This document shows, one piece after another, positions 1-8,714 of a stretch of DNA of 64,000 bases. The notes under the pieces are model-generated. The model was not told the DNA's origin. It ran no database searches and saw only the letters and a program-made list of their open reading frames with translations. Each line of letters starts with the position of its first letter. The stretch's first letter is position 1. Where the stretch lies: contig JBGGMV010000072.1 of assembly GCA_041287865.1 (NCBI GenBank), positions 45,976 through 109,975 of the forward strand, written 5' to 3'. Origin of the DNA: JAPWJZ01 sp041287865. GTDB lineage: Bacteria > Pseudomonadota > Alphaproteobacteria > Micavibrionales > UBA2020. The position numbers were made by a program, and so were the translations under genes.

Positions 1-1
1 T

Positions 2-3000
2 TCCGGCCACAGCGAGCTGCTGAACAACATGGTCGAGAAAACGGCGCGCTACAATTCTCTGCCCGTCGAAACCTCGTGGGAAATCGATTTGAACGACGAC
101 GGCAAGCATGTGCCGAAAAGCGAATACAAGGGCATGGCCGAATGGCGCAGGGGCGATCCCGATGACAAGGCCGACCCGAAAGCGGGCGTGCTGCCCGTCG
201 GCGCATACCTGATGGTCGCCACGGGCGGCGGCCAGCGTGCCTATGACCTTGTGCTGGTCAGCGATCTTGCGCTGGTGACGAAAGTGGCGAAGGACAAGGC
301 TGTATTTGTGACTGTGGACGCCAAAACCGGCAAGCCGGCGGCAGGCGCGAAGCTGCGCTATATCTATTCCTATTACGACGCCAATAACAACACCAAGTGG
401 CAGGAGGGCGAGGCCAAAAGCGGCGATGACGGCCTTGCCGTTGTCGAGCTGAAAAATGAAAGCAACCATTCTTATTACCAGCAGCATAGTGTCTTTGCAG
501 CGGCATCCTCCGGCGCAAAGCAGGCCTTTGTGTCGAGCAACTTCTACAGCAATTATTACAATAACAAGGGTGAATGGTGGCTATACGCGTTTACCGATCG
601 TCCCGCCTATCGCCCGACCGAAACGGTCAGCTTCAAGGGCATCCTGCGCCGCCCCGATAAAGGCGCCTTCTCCAACCCCGCCGGCATGAAGGTCAAGGCC
701 CGCATCTATAACGCGCAGGGCACGCAGGTGAAGGAGGGCGATTATACCCTCAATGATTACGGCGCGTTCGACGACACTCTGGTGCTGGATGAAAAAGCTG
801 TATTGGGTGCCTATACGCTGCAGCTTTTCACTGCCGACAACGGCAACCAGATTTCAACCGCGCAGCTGTTCCAGCTGGAGGAATACAAGCTGCCGGAATA
901 CACCGTCAGCGTGAAGGCAAAACCGAAGTCGGACAAAGGCCCCGCTGTCTTCCGTCTTGGCGATACGCTGGAGATGGAGGTTGACGCGCAATACTACTTC
1001 GGCGGCGCCGTGGCTGATGCGCAAGTAGAGTATCTTGTCTACCAGAAACCGCTGTACCAGTACTTCCGCCCCTATCGCGCCTATCACTGGTATTACGAAG
1101 ACATGTATCCGCAGCCCTATAACTATGGCAACGGCAACATGATCAAGACCGAAAAGCTGAAAACCGGCAAGGATGGCAAGGTCACGTTCAAGGTCGAAAC
1201 GCCCAAGGACGGTGAAGACCAGCAGTATCACGTGGAAGTGCGCGTGGTGGACCAGAGCCGTCGCGAAATCCGCGGCACATCCGACATCAAGGTCACCAAA
1301 AACGCTTTCTTTGCCTATCTTGAAGCGAAGCAGAACATATACCGTCCGGGCGACAAGGCGCAGGTGGCGATCAAGACCCTCACTGCCAATGACGAGCCGA
1401 TGGCCGTCGAAGGCAAGGTTTCCGTGCTGCGCAACAGCTGGCGCGATGCCGTCATCAACGACGGCCGTCAAACGACGCCTGCCGGTTACAACGGGCAGGA
1501 AATGTTCACTAAATTCGTGAAAACGAACGAACGCGGCGAAGCCGTATTCGAATTCGAGCCCGGCGCGAATGGCTACTACACCATCGAATTCACCGGCTTT
1601 GACGACGGGCGCGAGGTGAAGGGCGCGGTCAACGTCTTCGTCTGCGATAACGCGGCGACGAACATCGGCTATCGCTATAGCGGGTTGCAGATTATCGCGG
1701 AAAAGGACACCTATGCGGCGGGCGATACAGCGCGCGTGATGCTGGTGGCCGACAAGCCCGATACCTGGGCCCTGTTCACGGTCGAAGCCGATGGCATCTA
1801 TGATTACCGGATGGTGCATATCGAAGGCAGCGTCAAGATGCTGGACGTGAAAGTCGCCGAAAACTTCGTGCCGAACGTCTTCCTGTCGGCCGTGGGGGCG
1901 GAGCAGTTCCAGCTGAAGATGAACAATCTGCAGCTGATCGTGCCGCCGCGCTCCAAATTCCTGAATGTCACGGCAACGTCTGACAAAGCCGTTTATCAGC
2001 CGCAGGAAGAAGGCGTGTTTGATGTAACGGTAACCGACGCTGATGGCAAGCCGGTCAGTGCGGAAATTTCGCTCGGCCTTGTCGATGCCTCGGTCTATTA
2101 CATCCAGAGCGAGCTGGCGCCAGATATCCGCCAGTTCTTCTACGGCGAAAAGCGTCAGTTGAGCATCCAGACGCAGGCGAGCTTCTACCAGCGGCCCTAC
2201 GTGCATCTGGTGCGGGGCGATAACAACGAATTGATCAGCGACGACGAAAACACCCGCCGCCTGCGCGCCAAAGACCAGAACGGGCAGGATGGCCCCGCGC
2301 AGGAACTTAGGGATGAACTGCGCCAAGGCGCCGGCAATGCCGTGGGCAGCATGCGCGAGGAAAGGGCGGCAAGGATGCAGGCTGTGCCCTCGTCCGCCCC
2401 CGCGCCGATGCTGGCAAAATCCGTCGCCAAGGAAGGCATGATGGCAGCCGACGCTGCTTCAGGCCTTGAAGAAGACAAGAAAAAAAGCGACGCCAGCGGC
2501 ATGAAGACGCCCCAGCAAGGGGAAGCGGAAGGCGAAGCGCCCGCCGTACGCAACGACTTCCGCTCCACCGTTATCTGGCAGCCGTCGGTGAAAACAGACG
2601 CCGAAGGCAAGGCGCGCGTGACGGTGAAATATCCCGACAGCCTGACGACATGGAAGCTGACGGCCCGCGCCGTCACCACCGGCACGGCAATCGGCTCGGT
2701 CACGCATGAAGTGAAATCCAACAAGGACCTGATGGTCCGCCTGCAGGCGCCGCGCTTCTTCACCGAACGCGACCTTGTGGCGGTTTCCGCGCTGATCGAC
2801 AACATGACCGACACAGCTGTGACCGTGATGCCGGCCATCAAGGTCGAAGGCGGGCTGGTTGTCACCGGTCTTTACCAAAACGGCCAGTTCGTGAAGGGCG
2901 AGCTGGGCCCCGTCGAAATCCCCGCCAAGGGGCAGAAACGCGTCGATTGGGCTGTTGCCGCGCAAACGGCGGGCAAGGCCACGATCACCGTGACCGCCGG

Positions 3001-4810
3001 CAAGGGCAAAATGGCCGATGCGATGCAGAAAACCTATCCCGTCATTCCGCACGGCATCGAAAAATTCGTGGCGCAATCCTTGGCCATGAAAAACGGCGGC
3101 ACCAAGGAGATTAAAATCTCTATCCCGAAAGAGCGCATCAAAGAGGCTACCAGCTTGCGCCTGTCACTCTCGCCCTCCATGGCCGCAAACCTGCTGGATG
3201 CCCTGCCTTACCTTGCCGATTATCCCTATGGCTGCGTCGAGCAGACGATGAGCCGCTTCCTGCCCGTCGTTATCGTCGGCAAGACGATGAAGGATCTGGG
3301 TATTTCGGATAGCGAAGTCGAAGGGTATATCAGCGACGTACTGGAGGCACGCGGCGACCCGAAAGGCCACCCGCAACGCCGCGCCGATGCCACTTATTCG
3401 CGCCTGAAATCGATGACGGGCGACGGGCTGCAACGCCTCTACGACTTCCAGCACGCCGATGGCGGCTGGGGCTGGTGGAAAGACGGCGATAGCGACCGTT
3501 TCATGACGGCCTATGTCGTCTGGGGCATGAGCCTTGCGCGTGACGCGGGTATCGAAATCCGCGACGGCGTTATCCTGTCCGCAGCACGGTTCCTGCAGAC
3601 GCAGCTTGTCGAGGAAGAGAACAGTCCCGATAACCTCGCCTGGATTCTCCATGCACTCCCCGGCTCCAATACAGGAACAAGCGGTCTTGTAGATAAGCAG
3701 CGCGACCGCCTGTGGAATATGCGCGACAAGCTGAACCCCTATACCCGCGCCCTCTATGCGATTGCCGAGAAAAAATTCGGCAATGGCGAACGCGCGGCGA
3801 CGCTTGCCCGTAACGTCATCAACGGCGTGTCGGAGGATAAAGACAATGCCACCGCGCATTGGGGCGAAAGCGGCGTGCATTATCGCTGGAGCGACGGCGG
3901 GGTGGAATCCACCGCCTTCTCGATCAGCGCGCTGGCGCAGCTTGATCCGCAAAGCGCGTACCTGGAGCCTGCGGTGAAATGGCTGACGCTCAACCGCCGC
4001 GGCGGCAGCTGGAAAAACACGCGCGACACGGCAATTGCCATTCTTGGCCTGACCGAATACCTGAAGGCCTCGAAAGAGCTGTCACCCAGCTATACGTACA
4101 AGGTGACGCTGAACGGCACGACGGTGCGCGAGGGCAAGGTTGACGCAAGCAACGTCTTCACCTTCAACCGTAATATCGACATTCCGGCCGACCAGCTGCG
4201 CGATGGTGATAACGTTGTGACTGTGACGATGGACGGTACGGGCGCGCTCTATATGGCGGCCTATGCCAAATATTTCACGCTGGAAGAACCCATCACCAAA
4301 GCCGGCAATGAAATATTTGTCACCCGCAAATACTTCATCCAGTCGGTCAAGGAAACGCTGATGAAGGGCTATACCAACGACTGGAAAGAGCTGAAAGACG
4401 GCCAGACCGTCAACAGCGGCGACCGTATCCGCGTCGATGTGACGATGGAGGCCAAAAACCACTATGAATATCTGGTGGCAGAAGACTACAAACCGGCAGG
4501 TCTGGAAGCTGTCGAACTGAAAAGCGGCCCGGGCTATGCCGTGATGCTGGACAGGGAGGGCCGCGAAACGGGCGAGCAGACGCCGCTCTATCAGGAATTC
4601 CGTGACCAGAAAGCGGCCTTCTTCATCTCGAAGCTGAAACAGGGCAAGCACCTGTTCCGCTACGAGCTGCGTGCCGAGATCCCGGGAAAGTTCCACGCTA
4701 TGCCTAACCAATCACATGCCATGTATGTTCCCGAAATTCGCGCCAGCAGCGATGAAATGCGCATCGATGTGAACGAAGCACCTGCCGAAAAGGGTTCTGT
4801 AAAGGAGTAA
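2..4810 (+). CDS. Alpha-2-macroglobulin-like protein, 5' end cut off
   Basis: Large bacterial alpha-2-macroglobulin (YfaS/MagD type). These envelope proteins trap attacking proteases and attach to them covalently through a thioester. The frame is already open at base 2 and continues past the left edge, so the Met at base 29 is probably internal and the signal peptide lies outside the window. Counting from that Met, MG-type beta domains fill the first ~700 residues, an Ala/Lys/Glu-rich linker follows at about 770-840, and the A2M domain begins at FRSTVIWQP. The thioester motif GCVEQ has its Cys at residue ~1069 and is intact, so this is a thioester-active type. It ends 40 bases before aceB. 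The family often sits beside PBP1C; any such partner would be off the left edge. Confidence 0.93.
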   Translation, partial: SGHSELLNNMVEKTARYNSLPVETSWEIDLNDDGKHVPKSEYKGMAEWRRGDPDDKADPKAGVLPVGAYLMVATGGGQRAYDLVLVSDLALVTKVAKDKAVFVTVDAKTGKPAAGAKLRYIYSYYDANNNTKWQEGEAKSGDDGLAVVELKNESNHSYYQQHSVFAAASSGAKQAFVSSNFYSNYYNNKGEWWLYAFTDRPAYRPTETVSFKGILRRPDKGAFSNPAGMKVKARIYNAQGTQVKEGDYTLNDYGAFDDTLVLDEKAVLGAYTLQLFTADNGNQISTAQLFQLEEYKLPEYTVSVKAKPKSDKGPAVFRLGDTLEMEVDAQYYFGGAVADAQVEYLVYQKPLYQYFRPYRAYHWYYEDMYPQPYNYGNGNMIKTEKLKTGKDGKVTFKVETPKDGEDQQYHVEVRVVDQSRREIRGTSDIKVTKNAFFAYLEAKQNIYRPGDKAQVAIKTLTANDEPMAVEGKVSVLRNSWRDAVINDGRQTTPAGYNGQEMFTKFVKTNERGEAVFEFEPGANGYYTIEFTGFDDGREVKGAVNVFVCDNAATNIGYRYSGLQIIAEKDTYAAGDTARVMLVADKPDTWALFTVEADGIYDYRMVHIEGSVKMLDVKVAENFVPNVFLSAVGAEQFQLKMNNLQLIVPPRSKFLNVTATSDKAVYQPQEEGVFDVTVTDADGKPVSAEISLGLVDASVYYIQSELAPDIRQFFYGEKRQLSIQTQASFYQRPYVHLVRGDNNELISDDENTRRLRAKDQNGQDGPAQELRDELRQGAGNAVGSMREERAARMQAVPSSAPAPMLAKSVAKEGMMAADAASGLEEDKKKSDASGMKTPQQGEAEGEAPAVRNDFRSTVIWQPSVKTDAEGKARVTVKYPDSLTTWKLTARAVTTGTAIGSVTHEVKSNKDLMVRLQAPRFFTERDLVAVSALIDNMTDTAVTVMPAIKVEGGLVVTGLYQNGQFVKGELGPVEIPAKGQKRVDWAVAAQTAGKATITVTAGKGKMADAMQKTYPVIPHGIEKFVAQSLAMKNGGTKEIKISIPKERIKEATSLRLSLSPSMAANLLDALPYLADYPYGCVEQTMSRFLPVVIVGKTMKDLGISDSEVEGYISDVLEARGDPKGHPQRRADATYSRLKSMTGDGLQRLYDFQHADGGWGWWKDGDSDRFMTAYVVWGMSLARDAGIEIRDGVILSAARFLQTQLVEEENSPDNLAWILHALPGSNTGTSGLVDKQRDRLWNMRDKLNPYTRALYAIAEKKFGNGERAATLARNVINGVSEDKDNATAHWGESGVHYRWSDGGVESTAFSISALAQLDPQSAYLEPAVKWLTLNRRGGSWKNTRDTAIAILGLTEYLKASKELSPSYTYKVTLNGTTVREGKVDASNVFTFNRNIDIPADQLRDGDNVVTVTMDGTGALYMAAYAKYFTLEEPITKAGNEIFVTRKYFIQSVKETLMKGYTNDWKELKDGQTVNSGDRIRVDVTMEAKNHYEYLVAEDYKPAGLEAVELKSGPGYAVMLDREGRETGEQTPLYQEFRDQKAAFFISKLKQGKHLFRYELRAEIPGKFHAMPNQSHAMYVPEIRASSDEMRIDVNEAPAEKGSVKE

Positions 4811-4816
4811 TCTGAC

Positions 4817-4845
4817 TTTAGTGGTTGAAGCGGTCATGGTAGATT
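4817..4845 (+). promoter_or_regulatory. Possible aceB promoter giving a leaderless mRNA
   Basis: A weak -35 (TTTAGT, 4817-4822), a 17-base spacer and a -10-like TAGATT (4840-4845) lie in the 40-base gap before aceB. The A of the aceB ATG is the sixth base after the -10. The only purine-rich stretch, AGGG, lies one base from the ATG, too close to act as a ribosome binding site. If real, transcription would start at or next to the start codon. Confidence 0.3.
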
Positions 4846-4850
4846 AGGGC

Positions 4851-6428
4851 ATGACACAGCCAGCCATTAAATCCGCCGCCCCCTTCACCATCACCGCTCC
4901 CAAGACCTTGGGGCAGGAAACGATTTTGACGGCAGAGGCGCTGACCTTTCTCGCCGGCATCGAAACTGCTTTCGGTGCGCGCCGCTGCGCCCTGATGGAC
5001 GAGCGCAAGAAATTACAACAGAAACTGGATAGCGGCTGGACGCCCGATTTCCTGCCCGAGACGGCAGAGGTGCGCAAAGCCGACTGGAAAGTGCGCCCCG
5101 CCCCGCCCGCGCTGCAGGACCGCCGCGTCGAAATCACCGGCCCTGTAGACCGCAAGATGGTCATCAACGCCCTCAATTCCGGCGCGTCATGCTTTATGGC
5201 GGATTTCGAGGATTCGAATACACCCACCTGGGAAAACCAGATCAGTGGCCAGATCAACCTGCGCGACGCCAACGCGCGCACGATCGAGTTCAAGGATGCC
5301 GCTTCGGGTAAGGAATATAAATTAAAGGATAAAACCGCCGTGCTGCTGGTGCGCCCGCGCGGGTTGCATATGGAAGAAAAACATTTGCACCTGAACGGCC
5401 ATGCGATGTCGGCGAGCTTCTTCGATTTCGGCCTTTACCTGTTCCACAACCGCACAGCGCCTTATTTTTACCTGCCCAAGATGGAAGGCTGGCAGGAAGC
5501 GCAGCTCTGGAGCGATGTGATCACCCATGCCGAGGACGCGCTGAAACTGCCGCGCGGCACGGTGCGCGTGACGGCGCTGATCGAAACGATCACGGCGGCC
5601 TTCCAGATGGACGAGATGCTCCATGCGCTGAAGGACCATATCGTCGGCCTTAACTGCGGGCGCTGGGATTATATTTTCAGCTTCATCAAAAAATTCTGCA
5701 AGCATCCGCAATACGTCATGCCTGACCGGGGCGAGGTGACGATGGTGGCGCATTTCCTGCGCTCCTATAGCCTGAACCTGATCAAAACCTGCCACCGCCG
5801 CGGCGCGCATGCCATGGGCGGCATGGCGGCGCAGATACCGATCAAGAACGACGAAGCCGCCAATAACGCCGCGCTGGCCAAGGTGCGCGCCGACAAGGAA
5901 CGCGAGGCCGCCGACGGGCATGACGGTACATGGGTCGCGCATCCCGCGCTGGTGCCGCTGGCGATGGAGATTTTTAACAAGGCGATGCCTGCTGCCAATC
6001 AGCTTGATAAAAAACGTGAAGACGTGTCGATTACCGCCGCCGACCTGCTGACCGCGCCGCAGGGGAATATTACCGAGGAAGGCCTGCGCCGCAACATCAA
6101 CGTTGGCCTGCTGTACCTGAAAGCATGGCTGTCGGGGCAGGGCTGCGTGCCCATCCACAATTTGATGGAAGACGCCGCCACGGCAGAGATTTCCCGCACG
6201 CAGCTCTGGCAATGGCGGCGCCATCAGGCGAAGCTGAAGGATGGCCGCGTCATTGATGATGCGTTGATGAAATCCTTCCTGCAGGATGAAGCCGAAAAAC
6301 TGGGCAAGGGCGATCAATACCTGAAAGACGCCGTCGAGATGTTCTCCGGCATGGTGATGGCCGAAACGCTGGATGATTTCATCACCACCAAGGCCTACGA
6401 CAAGGTTCTGGAGTACGAGCGCGCCTGA
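4851..6428 (+). CDS. aceB: Malate synthase A
   Basis: Condenses glyoxylate with acetyl-CoA to give malate in the cytoplasm (EC 2.3.3.9). The 525 residues match the length of A-type malate synthases. Recognisable blocks are FMADFEDSNTPTWENQ, LVRPRGLHMEEKH (substrate-binding Arg), ALIETITAAFQMDEML, LNCGRWDYIFS and MGGMAAQIPIKND. The stop codon overlaps the start of puuD by one base (TGATG), so the two are coupled. Isocitrate lyase is not in this window. The neighbours instead make glyoxylate from ureidoglycolate, which suggests that at least one role here is to assimilate purine-derived glyoxylate. No good Shine-Dalgarno precedes the ATG. Confidence 0.95.
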   Translation: MTQPAIKSAAPFTITAPKTLGQETILTAEALTFLAGIETAFGARRCALMDERKKLQQKLDSGWTPDFLPETAEVRKADWKVRPAPPALQDRRVEITGPVDRKMVINALNSGASCFMADFEDSNTPTWENQISGQINLRDANARTIEFKDAASGKEYKLKDKTAVLLVRPRGLHMEEKHLHLNGHAMSASFFDFGLYLFHNRTAPYFYLPKMEGWQEAQLWSDVITHAEDALKLPRGTVRVTALIETITAAFQMDEMLHALKDHIVGLNCGRWDYIFSFIKKFCKHPQYVMPDRGEVTMVAHFLRSYSLNLIKTCHRRGAHAMGGMAAQIPIKNDEAANNAALAKVRADKEREAADGHDGTWVAHPALVPLAMEIFNKAMPAANQLDKKREDVSITAADLLTAPQGNITEEGLRRNINVGLLYLKAWLSGQGCVPIHNLMEDAATAEISRTQLWQWRRHQAKLKDGRVIDDALMKSFLQDEAEKLGKGDQYLKDAVEMFSGMVMAETLDDFITTKAYDKVLEYERA

Positions 6429-7624
6429 TGGAAATCGATGTCACAGCATGGCTCGGCCTCGCGCTCCGCTGGTTCCACCTGATGCTGGGGATTATGTGGA
6501 TCGGCGCGTCGTTCTACTTCGTGTGGCTCGATCTCGCTCTGCGCCCCGCCAAATCCAAGGCCGACCGTGACGCTGGAGTCAGCGGCGAAGTATGGGCTGT
6601 CCACGGCGGCGGTTTTTACCACAAGAAAAAATATCTCGTCGCGCCCGAAGGCATGCCGGATGACTTGCACTGGTTCAAATGGGAAGCCTATCTGACCTTC
6701 ATCAGCGGCTTTGCGCTGCTCTGCCTGATGTACTATTTCAACGCCGATATGTACCTGATCGACAAGGCCAAGATGTCGCTGACGCCCGCGCAGGCGACCT
6801 TTATCGGCCTGGCCTTTCTGGGAGGCGGCTGGATTTTCTATGATGAACTGTGCAAAAGCGGCCTTGGCCAGAACGTGAAGGTTTTCAGCGTGATCTGGGC
6901 GGCGGCGCTGGTGGCGGCGGCCTATTTCCTCGGCCATATCTTTACGGGGCGCGGCGCCTTCATCCATGTGGGCGCGATGATCGGCACGGCCATGACGGCG
7001 AACGTCTTCGCCGTTATCATCCCGAACCAGAAAAAGGTTGTGGCCGCGTTGCTGGCTGGCGAGAAGCCGGACGTCAAATACGGCAAGATCGCCAAGCAGC
7101 GTTCGATGCACAATAACTATATGACTCTGCCTGTGCTGCTCATCATGATCAGCAACCATTACCCGATGCTCTATAGCGGCGAATGGGGCTGGGCGATTCT
7201 GGCGGGCCTTGGCCTGTCGTCGTGGCCCTTCCGCCATTTCTTTAACCTGAGAGATCGCGGCATCACGCAGCACCGTTGGTGGATTGTGGGCGTCGCGGGC
7301 TTCATTTTCACCATCTGCGCAGCCTCGGGCCTTTTTGCACCTGCGAAAACGGTCGAGACCGCCGTCGCCGTCACACCTGCGGAAGTAAAACAGATCGTAC
7401 GCACGCATTGCAGCGGCTGCCACAGCGACACGCCCACGCATGCCAGCGTGACCGAAGCGCCCAAGGGCACGGCCTTCGACACTATCGAACAGATAAAGCA
7501 GAACGCGCCTCGTATTATCGAGCAGGCGGTGAAATCCGACACGATGCCTTTGGGTAATGAAACCGGCATGACGGCGGAGGAGCGGAAGAAGCTCGGCATC
7601 GGTCTGGAATTGCTTGGTAAATAG
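6428..7624 (+). CDS. puuD: Membrane urate hydroxylase PuuD with C-terminal cytochrome c
   Basis: Oxidises urate to 5-hydroxyisourate, passing electrons to the respiratory chain instead of making peroxide. The first ~305 residues are the urate oxidase N-terminal membrane domain (about eight hydrophobic segments, beginning WLGLALRWFHLMLGIMWIG). The C-terminal ~80 residues carry a cytochrome c haem site CSGCH at residues 328-332. At 398 residues it has the usual length of the fused PuuD form. Its start overlaps the aceB stop. The next two pathway enzymes (UraH, UraD) lie downstream, which strongly supports the assignment. Confidence 0.94.
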   Translation: MEIDVTAWLGLALRWFHLMLGIMWIGASFYFVWLDLALRPAKSKADRDAGVSGEVWAVHGGGFYHKKKYLVAPEGMPDDLHWFKWEAYLTFISGFALLCLMYYFNADMYLIDKAKMSLTPAQATFIGLAFLGGGWIFYDELCKSGLGQNVKVFSVIWAAALVAAAYFLGHIFTGRGAFIHVGAMIGTAMTANVFAVIIPNQKKVVAALLAGEKPDVKYGKIAKQRSMHNNYMTLPVLLIMISNHYPMLYSGEWGWAILAGLGLSSWPFRHFFNLRDRGITQHRWWIVGVAGFIFTICAASGLFAPAKTVETAVAVTPAEVKQIVRTHCSGCHSDTPTHASVTEAPKGTAFDTIEQIKQNAPRIIEQAVKSDTMPLGNETGMTAEERKKLGIGLELLGK

Positions 7625-7670
7625 CGCTTTGCTTGACGCGCGACAGCGCCGCATGATAGTTAATATGCAA

Positions 7671-8138
7671 ATGAAAGCCGCATTCAACACCACCAGAAAG
7701 CCGCCGCACGCCGACCTCGAAGCCTTTTGGCAGGGGACGGTGAAGGGGCGTGACGATGTGGTGGTGGCGATGCTCGATAAATACGGTCCCCAGCTGCTCA
7801 CCCGCCGCAACCGCGCGTGGATGAACGGCCTGATGTTCGCCGCCGCCAACGGCCATGCCAGCACCGCGCAGATATTGCTCGATCATGGCGCGGAGATCGA
7901 TGCGAAGAACAAAGTCGGCGAAACCGCGTCATGGCTTGCTGCACGCAACGGTCATCAAACGGTTTCAAAACTGATCGGTATCGAAAAAACACGCCGCAGC
8001 AAAGCCGCGGAGGCTGCGGCCATCACGCAGCAAAAACTGCTGCAGGATATCGACGCGCAGGGGCAGCAGGGAATGCCGCTGCAATCCGCCATTAAACTCT
8101 GCAAAAAACTGACGTTGAAGCCTCAGCTGCCGCGATAG
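7671..8138 (+). CDS. Small ankyrin-repeat protein
   Basis: About 155 residues. Two ankyrin repeats are visible in the middle (NGLMFAAANGHASTAQILLDHGAEIDA and GETASWLAARNGHQTVSKLI), followed by a Lys/Ala/Gln-rich helical tail. Ankyrin repeats bind other proteins; no enzymatic domain is seen, so the function is unknown. The start is uncertain: in-frame ATGs occur at 7614, 7653, 7665 and 7671. I chose 7671 because a promoter-like pair (TTGACG 7633-7638, GATAGT 7655-7660, 16-base spacer) covers the earlier starts. There is no clear ribosome binding site. Its 3' end overlaps the opposing uraH gene by 16 bases. Confidence 0.75.
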   Translation: MKAAFNTTRKPPHADLEAFWQGTVKGRDDVVVAMLDKYGPQLLTRRNRAWMNGLMFAAANGHASTAQILLDHGAEIDAKNKVGETASWLAARNGHQTVSKLIGIEKTRRSKAAEAAAITQQKLLQDIDAQGQQGMPLQSAIKLCKKLTLKPQLPR

Positions 8139-8479
8139 GTGCTGTAGCCATAGGGCGATACCAGCAGCGGCACGTGGTAATGCGCGGTCGTATCCCCGAT
8201 GCCGAAATGGAGCGAGATCACGTCGAGGAAGGGCACCTTCGGCAGTTTTACGCCCATGCTCTTGAAATATTTCCCGGCTTCGAATTCGAGACGATATGTG
8301 CCGGTCTTCATTTCCTTGTCGGCCAGAATGGGGCCATCGACGCGGCCATCGGCATTGGTCTTTTTCGTCACGACAAGCGTTTCGGTGCCGCCTTTGGCGA
8401 CGTGGTAAAGCCGCAGCGTAATGCCCTTGCCGGGGCAGCCGTGGGCGGTGTCGAGCACATGCGTCGTGAGTTTACCCAT
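8123..8479 (-). CDS. uraH: 5-hydroxyisourate hydrolase (transthyretin-like)
   Basis: Hydrolyses 5-hydroxyisourate, the PuuD product, to OHCU. The 118-residue protein shows the family's N-terminal LTTHVLDTAHGCPG, a central LEFEAGKYF and the C-terminal signature HYHVPLLVSPYGYSTYRGS, which holds active-site His residues and the YRGS end. There is no signal peptide, so it is cytoplasmic. A good ribosome binding site (AGGGAAG) precedes the ATG. It is transcribed away from puuE across a 206-base divergent region. Confidence 0.96.
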   Translation of the reverse strand: MGKLTTHVLDTAHGCPGKGITLRLYHVAKGGTETLVVTKKTNADGRVDGPILADKEMKTGTYRLEFEAGKYFKSMGVKLPKVPFLDVISLHFGIGDTTAHYHVPLLVSPYGYSTYRGS

Positions 8480-8512
8480 AATCTTCCCTTATGAAAAAAT
8501 GGCTTAACTTTT

Positions 8513-8534
8513 ATATAACATCTCACAGTTATAT
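8513..8534. promoter_or_regulatory. Inverted repeat in the uraH-puuE divergent promoter region
   Basis: ATATAAC (8513-8519) and GTTATAT (8528-8534) form a perfect 7-base inverted repeat with an 8-base spacer, in the AT-rich stretch between the divergent uraH and puuE genes. The position suits an operator controlling both directions. The regulator is not identifiable in the window. Confidence 0.4.
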
Positions 8535-8558
8535 TCGAAAGACAACCAAGGGGGGATC

Positions 8559-8714
8559 ATGGCAATTCTATCGGGGTCTGCGGGGAAACATGGCGGGCGT
8601 CGCGAGACGACGTTGCGCGGTGAAAACCAGAACAAGCGCTTCCACACATTCCCCTTGTTGCGCGTAACCGGAGTTGTAAGGCCACATGGCGAAGGCAAAA
8701 AAACCAAAAGCTAA
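8559..8714 (+). CDS. Possible 51-residue leader ORF overlapping the puuE start
   Basis: An ATG at 8559 follows a strong purine-rich site (AAGGGGGG, 8549-8555). It opens a 51-codon frame that ends at 8714, 28 bases inside puuE in a different frame. The peptide begins MAILSGSAGKHGG and is basic. I recognise no family. It could be a real small protein, a leader that couples translation to puuE, or chance. The strong binding site is the main support. Confidence 0.35.
   Translation: MAILSGSAGKHGGRRETTLRGENQNKRFHTFPLLRVTGVVRPHGEGKKTKS

Noticed and set aside
854..2326. Long minus-strand open frame (490 codons) opposite the macroglobulin gene
   Set aside because: It lies fully within a clear coding gene on the other strand, with His/Arg/Val-rich shadow composition and no motif.
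5322..6317. Minus-strand open frame of 331 codons opposite aceB
   Set aside because: Shadow of the malate synthase gene, as the plus frame carries all the conserved motifs.
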